A DNA stretch of 64,000 nucleotides from the NCBI RefSeq assembly GCF_040958095.1, contig NC_091232.1, positions 23,300,384 to 23,364,383 of the forward strand. The letters run 5' to 3'. Below the pieces are notes generated by a model, which did not search any database, was not told where the DNA came from, and was given only the letters and a program-made list of their open reading frames with translations. The translations under genes were made by a program, and so were the position numbers. Below, piece by piece: positions 61,506-64,000 of this stretch (position 1 is its first letter; the number at the start of each line of letters is the position of its first letter). The DNA is from Procambarus clarkii (taxonomy: Eukaryota; Arthropoda; Malacostraca; Decapoda; Cambaridae).

Positions 61506-64000
61506 TAAGTAAGTAAGTAATTATCAAAAGAAGGCACCAAACCGGGAAGGCTATGTAGCACCATCAAATACGCAAAATAATCAGAGGGCGCTAAATATCA
61601 CCAAGGATGCCAATACGAGAACAAAAACGCATAAGGCGAACGATATCAAAAGTATCCGAGTCACCAAGAATTCTATCGAGGGACAGGTGACCGCGAGGGG
61701 CGGTTGGAAAGCAAGACATACGCTCGTCCTGGAAGTCAGGACATTCAAGAAGGACATGCACGACCGTAAGAGGGACAATGCAACTAGGACAATAAGGAGC
61801 AGGGCGGCGCTCCATCAAGTGACCATGGGTTAAGCGAGTATGGCCAATACGCAACCTCGCCAGAGCCGTTTCCCACCGCCGGTTACGGTGGAAGGAGGAC
61901 TGCCACGAGGAAACACAACATTTAAGAGTACGTAGCTTGTTACCAGTAACAGACAACCAAGAAGCCTGCCAACGGGTAAGGACTGAGGAATGGATAACCG
62001 GGTAAAAGTCGGAATACGGAATGCCCTTACGAGAGATGGGACAAGAGCGGACAGCTTCCTTGGCGGCAGCATCCGCACGCTCATTTAAAGACACACCAAT
62101 ATGGCTGGGAACCCAACAAAACTCAACCGACTTAAATTTACTATGAACGAGAAACAGCCAATGCTGGATCTCGACAACCACTGGATGAACTGGATTAAAG
62201 GACCCGAGAGCCATGAGGGCACTACGAGAGTCAACAACAACTACAAAGGAAGACTGACAACGAGAAAGTAGGAGACGAAGAGCATAGAGAATAGCATAAA
62301 GTTCCGCTGTAAAGATGCTAGTCTCCGGAGGCAAGCGACACATATAAGTGCGATCAGGAAAAACAACAGAGTAGCCAACACCGTCCGCTGACTTAGACCC
62401 ATCGGTGAAGACAGAAACGGAGCGGGAGTGAGAAGAAAAGTGCTCGAGGAAAAGGCGTTTTAGAACCGTAGGAGGGGTAAAAGCTTTAGTGATACGGGTC
62501 AAGGAAGTACAAAACCGCGGAAGAGGGACCCTCCACGGGGGCAAAGAAGGAACAACACGAGGAGAAACATCAGAAATACGAACGGAAAGAGAATCCTGCA
62601 GGCGAGATAACCGGACAGAAAGAGGGAGGTGGTGAAGAGGAACAGGAACCGCAGGAGGGGTAAAAGTTAAAGCACGACAGAGGCGAGAGGAAGGATGTTG
62701 CAAGGACCGCGCAAGATAGCGAAGACAGTAGCGATCACGGCGGTCCTGGAGAGACAGGAAGCCAGTGTCAACATACAAGCTAAGGACGGGAGTCGAACGA
62801 AAGGCACCAGAACTGAGGCGCAACCCAGTATGGTGCAAAGCATCAAGACGGCGAAGAGTAGAAGGAGAAGCAGACGAGTAAGCAGGGCAACCATAATCGA
62901 GCTTAGACAGGACGAGAGAAGAATGTAAAGCAAGGAGAGTGCGCCTATCTGCCCCCCAAGAAGTATGGGACAAGACCCGAAGGAGGGTAAGGGCCTTAGA
63001 GCACTCAACACGGAGGTAAGAGATATGGGGAGACCAAGACAAACGAGTGTCAAGGAATAACCCCAAAAGCTTCGCGGAATCTTTGTATTCAAGGGGATGA
63101 CCATAAAGTGACAAAGAGGGACGAAGAACAACCCGTTTCCGCGTAAATGTCATGGCACAAGTCTTAGAAGTAGAGAACTTGAAGCCATGATCAGTGGCCC
63201 AAGACGACACGGCATCAATTGCAAGTTGAAGCCGGCGTTGAAGGAGAGGCGAATCATCACCCTGACAACAAAGGGTAAGATCATCGACATAGAGAGCGGA
63301 GAAGACACCAGAAGGAAGAGAGGAAAGAAGACCATTGAGGGCAACCAGAAAAAGAGTAGTGCTCAGAACACTACCCTGGGGCACACCTTCATATTGCTGA
63401 AAAGAGGGAGAGAGAGCGGTACCAAGGCGCACCCGAAAGGAACGACGAGAGAGGAAGCTGCGGAGAAAGAGAGGGAGATGACCACGAAGGCCAAAAGAAT
63501 GAAGTTGAGATAGGATATGATAACGCCAAGTGGTGTCGTAAGCCTTTTCCAGGTCAAAAAGGACGGCAACAACGGAGGTCTTCGCAGCAAAAGCAGTACA
63601 AATATAGACCTCCAAGTTCACCAGGACATCTGTCGTGCTGCGGCACTTGCGGAAACCAAATTGAGAAGGGGAGAGGAGGTGATGGTGTTCCAGGAACCAC
63701 ATCAGACGAACGTTAACCATACGTTCAAAAAGTTTGCAGACACAACTTGTGAGAGCAATAGGGCGAAAGTCCTTAGGGGAAGTACCCAGAGACCCGGGTT
63801 TGCGAACAGGGAGGACAACGGCATCGAGCCAGTCCTCAGGGACTGACGACGACTCCCAGATCCGATTATACAGACTCAGTAAATACTGAGACGTGCTCGG
63901 AGGGAGATGGCGAAGCATCTCATAATGAATACCATCGGAGCCCGCCGCCGTAGAACCGCAGAGGGTCAGAGCAGAACGAAGTTCAGAAAGAGAGAAGGGA
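61506..64000 (-). mobile_element. LINE family A copy 2, continues beyond the window
   Basis: Minus-strand LINE. A 3' tail of TTAC repeats (61506-61521) and an ~70-bp 3' UTR precede the ORF2 stop. It inserted into the gag-protease relic just after the LAIV codons. It keeps the 3' end that copy 1 lacks; the 5' part lies outside the window. Confidence 0.85.
61591..64000 (-). CDS. LINE A ORF2, RT and RNase H part, uninterrupted to the window edge
   Basis: More than 800 codons without a stop. The frame is open at 64000 (LRSAL, AAGSDGIHYEMLRH), so the first Met at 63918 is internal. RT: FRPIALTSCVCKLFERM near 63770, FDLEKAYDTTWRYH near 63555, QQYEGVPQGSVLSTTLF near 63390, YVDDLTLCC near 63285. RNase H: VFTDGSKSADGVGYSV near 62410, TAELYAIL near 62310, VVDSRSALMAL near 62235, NERADAAAKEAV near 62075. 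A C-terminal segment with YCPSCIVPLTVVHVLLECP near 61780 follows. The endonuclease would lie to the right. The absence of lesions contrasts with copy 1 and suggests recent insertion. Confidence 0.88.
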   Translation of the reverse strand, partial: PFSLSELRSALTLCGSTAAGSDGIHYEMLRHLPPSTSQYLLSLYNRIWESSSVPEDWLDAVVLPVRKPGSLGTSPKDFRPIALTSCVCKLFERMVNVRLMWFLEHHHLLSPSQFGFRKCRSTTDVLVNLEVYICTAFAAKTSVVAVLFDLEKAYDTTWRYHILSQLHSFGLRGHLPLFLRSFLSRRSFRVRLGTALSPSFQQYEGVPQGSVLSTTLFLVALNGLLSSLPSGVFSALYVDDLTLCCQGDDSPLLQRRLQLAIDAVSSWATDHGFKFSTSKTCAMTFTRKRVVLRPSLSLYGHPLEYKDSAKLLGLFLDTRLSWSPHISYLRVECSKALTLLRVLSHTSWGADRRTLLALHSSLVLSKLDYGCPAYSSASPSTLRRLDALHHTGLRLSSGAFRSTPVLSLYVDTGFLSLQDRRDRYCLRYLARSLQHPSSRLCRALTFTPPAVPVPLHHLPLSVRLSRLQDSLSVRISDVSPRVVPSLPPWRVPLPRFCTSLTRITKAFTPPTVLKRLFLEHFSSHSRSVSVFTDGSKSADGVGYSVVFPDRTYMCRLPPETSIFTAELYAILYALRLLLSRCQSSFVVVVDSRSALMALGSFNPVHPVVVEIQHWLFLVHSKFKSVEFCWVPSHIGVSLNERADAAAKEAVRSCPISRKGIPYSDFYPVIHSSVLTRWQASWLSVTGNKLRTLKCCVSSWQSSFHRNRRWETALARLRIGHTRLTHGHLMERRPAPYCPSCIVPLTVVHVLLECPDFQDERMSCFPTAPRGHLSLDRILGDSDTFDIVRLMRFCSRIGILGDI

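Overview
This window is eukaryotic, repeat-dominated nuclear DNA. I find no convincing host gene, no rRNA and no functional tRNA. Metazoan Penelope-like elements, several non-LTR and LTR retrotransposon families, tRNA-derived SINE-like units, long (TA)n arrays and a foldback element carrying TTAGG (arthropod telomere-type) repeats together suggest an arthropod. A decapod crustacean, perhaps a crayfish, is my best guess; this is an inference from repeat style.

Region 1 (1-22438) is a mosaic of (TA)n arrays interrupted by at least eight partial copies of one Penelope-like element (PLE, family 1). Three pairs of copies are head-to-head inverted repeats (centres near 2171, 8490 and 12980). Their 5' truncated ends meet in the middle and their 3' ends face outward into (TA)n. 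A fourth unit (4305-5401) has the same layout with one arm of only about 20 bp. The third palindrome was later hit by a 1.1-kb solo LTR (11524-12632, 5-bp target duplication) and by a 5.65-kb LTR retrotransposon (14282-19934, 5-bp target duplication). The latter has a long open gag-protease frame but no reverse transcriptase or integrase. Also within (TA)n lie a foldback MITE with TTAGG repeats (6781-7162) and an inverted array of 259-bp tRNA-like units (20982-22274).

Region 2 (22439-34760) holds a second foldback element, two tandem copies of a dispersed repeat, a partial LTR, an 18-copy 49-bp minisatellite, a decayed family-2 PLE, tRNA-like SINE fragments and long stretches in which I recognise nothing.

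Region 3 (34765-50880) holds an I/Jockey-like LINE (family A, two ORFs, frameshifted, minus strand), a decayed frame resembling a Polinton/Maverick double-jelly-roll capsid protein (about 40885-41640), a diverged ~185-bp tandem repeat, three pieces of a second LINE (family B) with a conserved 3' hairpin, a 36-bp minisatellite whose period keeps one frame open, and an R2-like LINE fragment with CCHC and restriction-like endonuclease domains.

Region 4 (50881-64000) holds a 31-bp minisatellite, two copies of another LINE with a restriction-like endonuclease (family C), one split by a solo LTR, a family-2 PLE 3' end at a (TA)n array, a decayed relative of the gag-protease element, and a second family A LINE whose 775-residue ORF2 portion is uninterrupted and runs off the right edge.

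The coding sequences do not form a pathway. Their relationships are those of nested insertions: PLEs into (TA)n, LTR elements into PLEs and LINEs, and a LINE into a gag relic.
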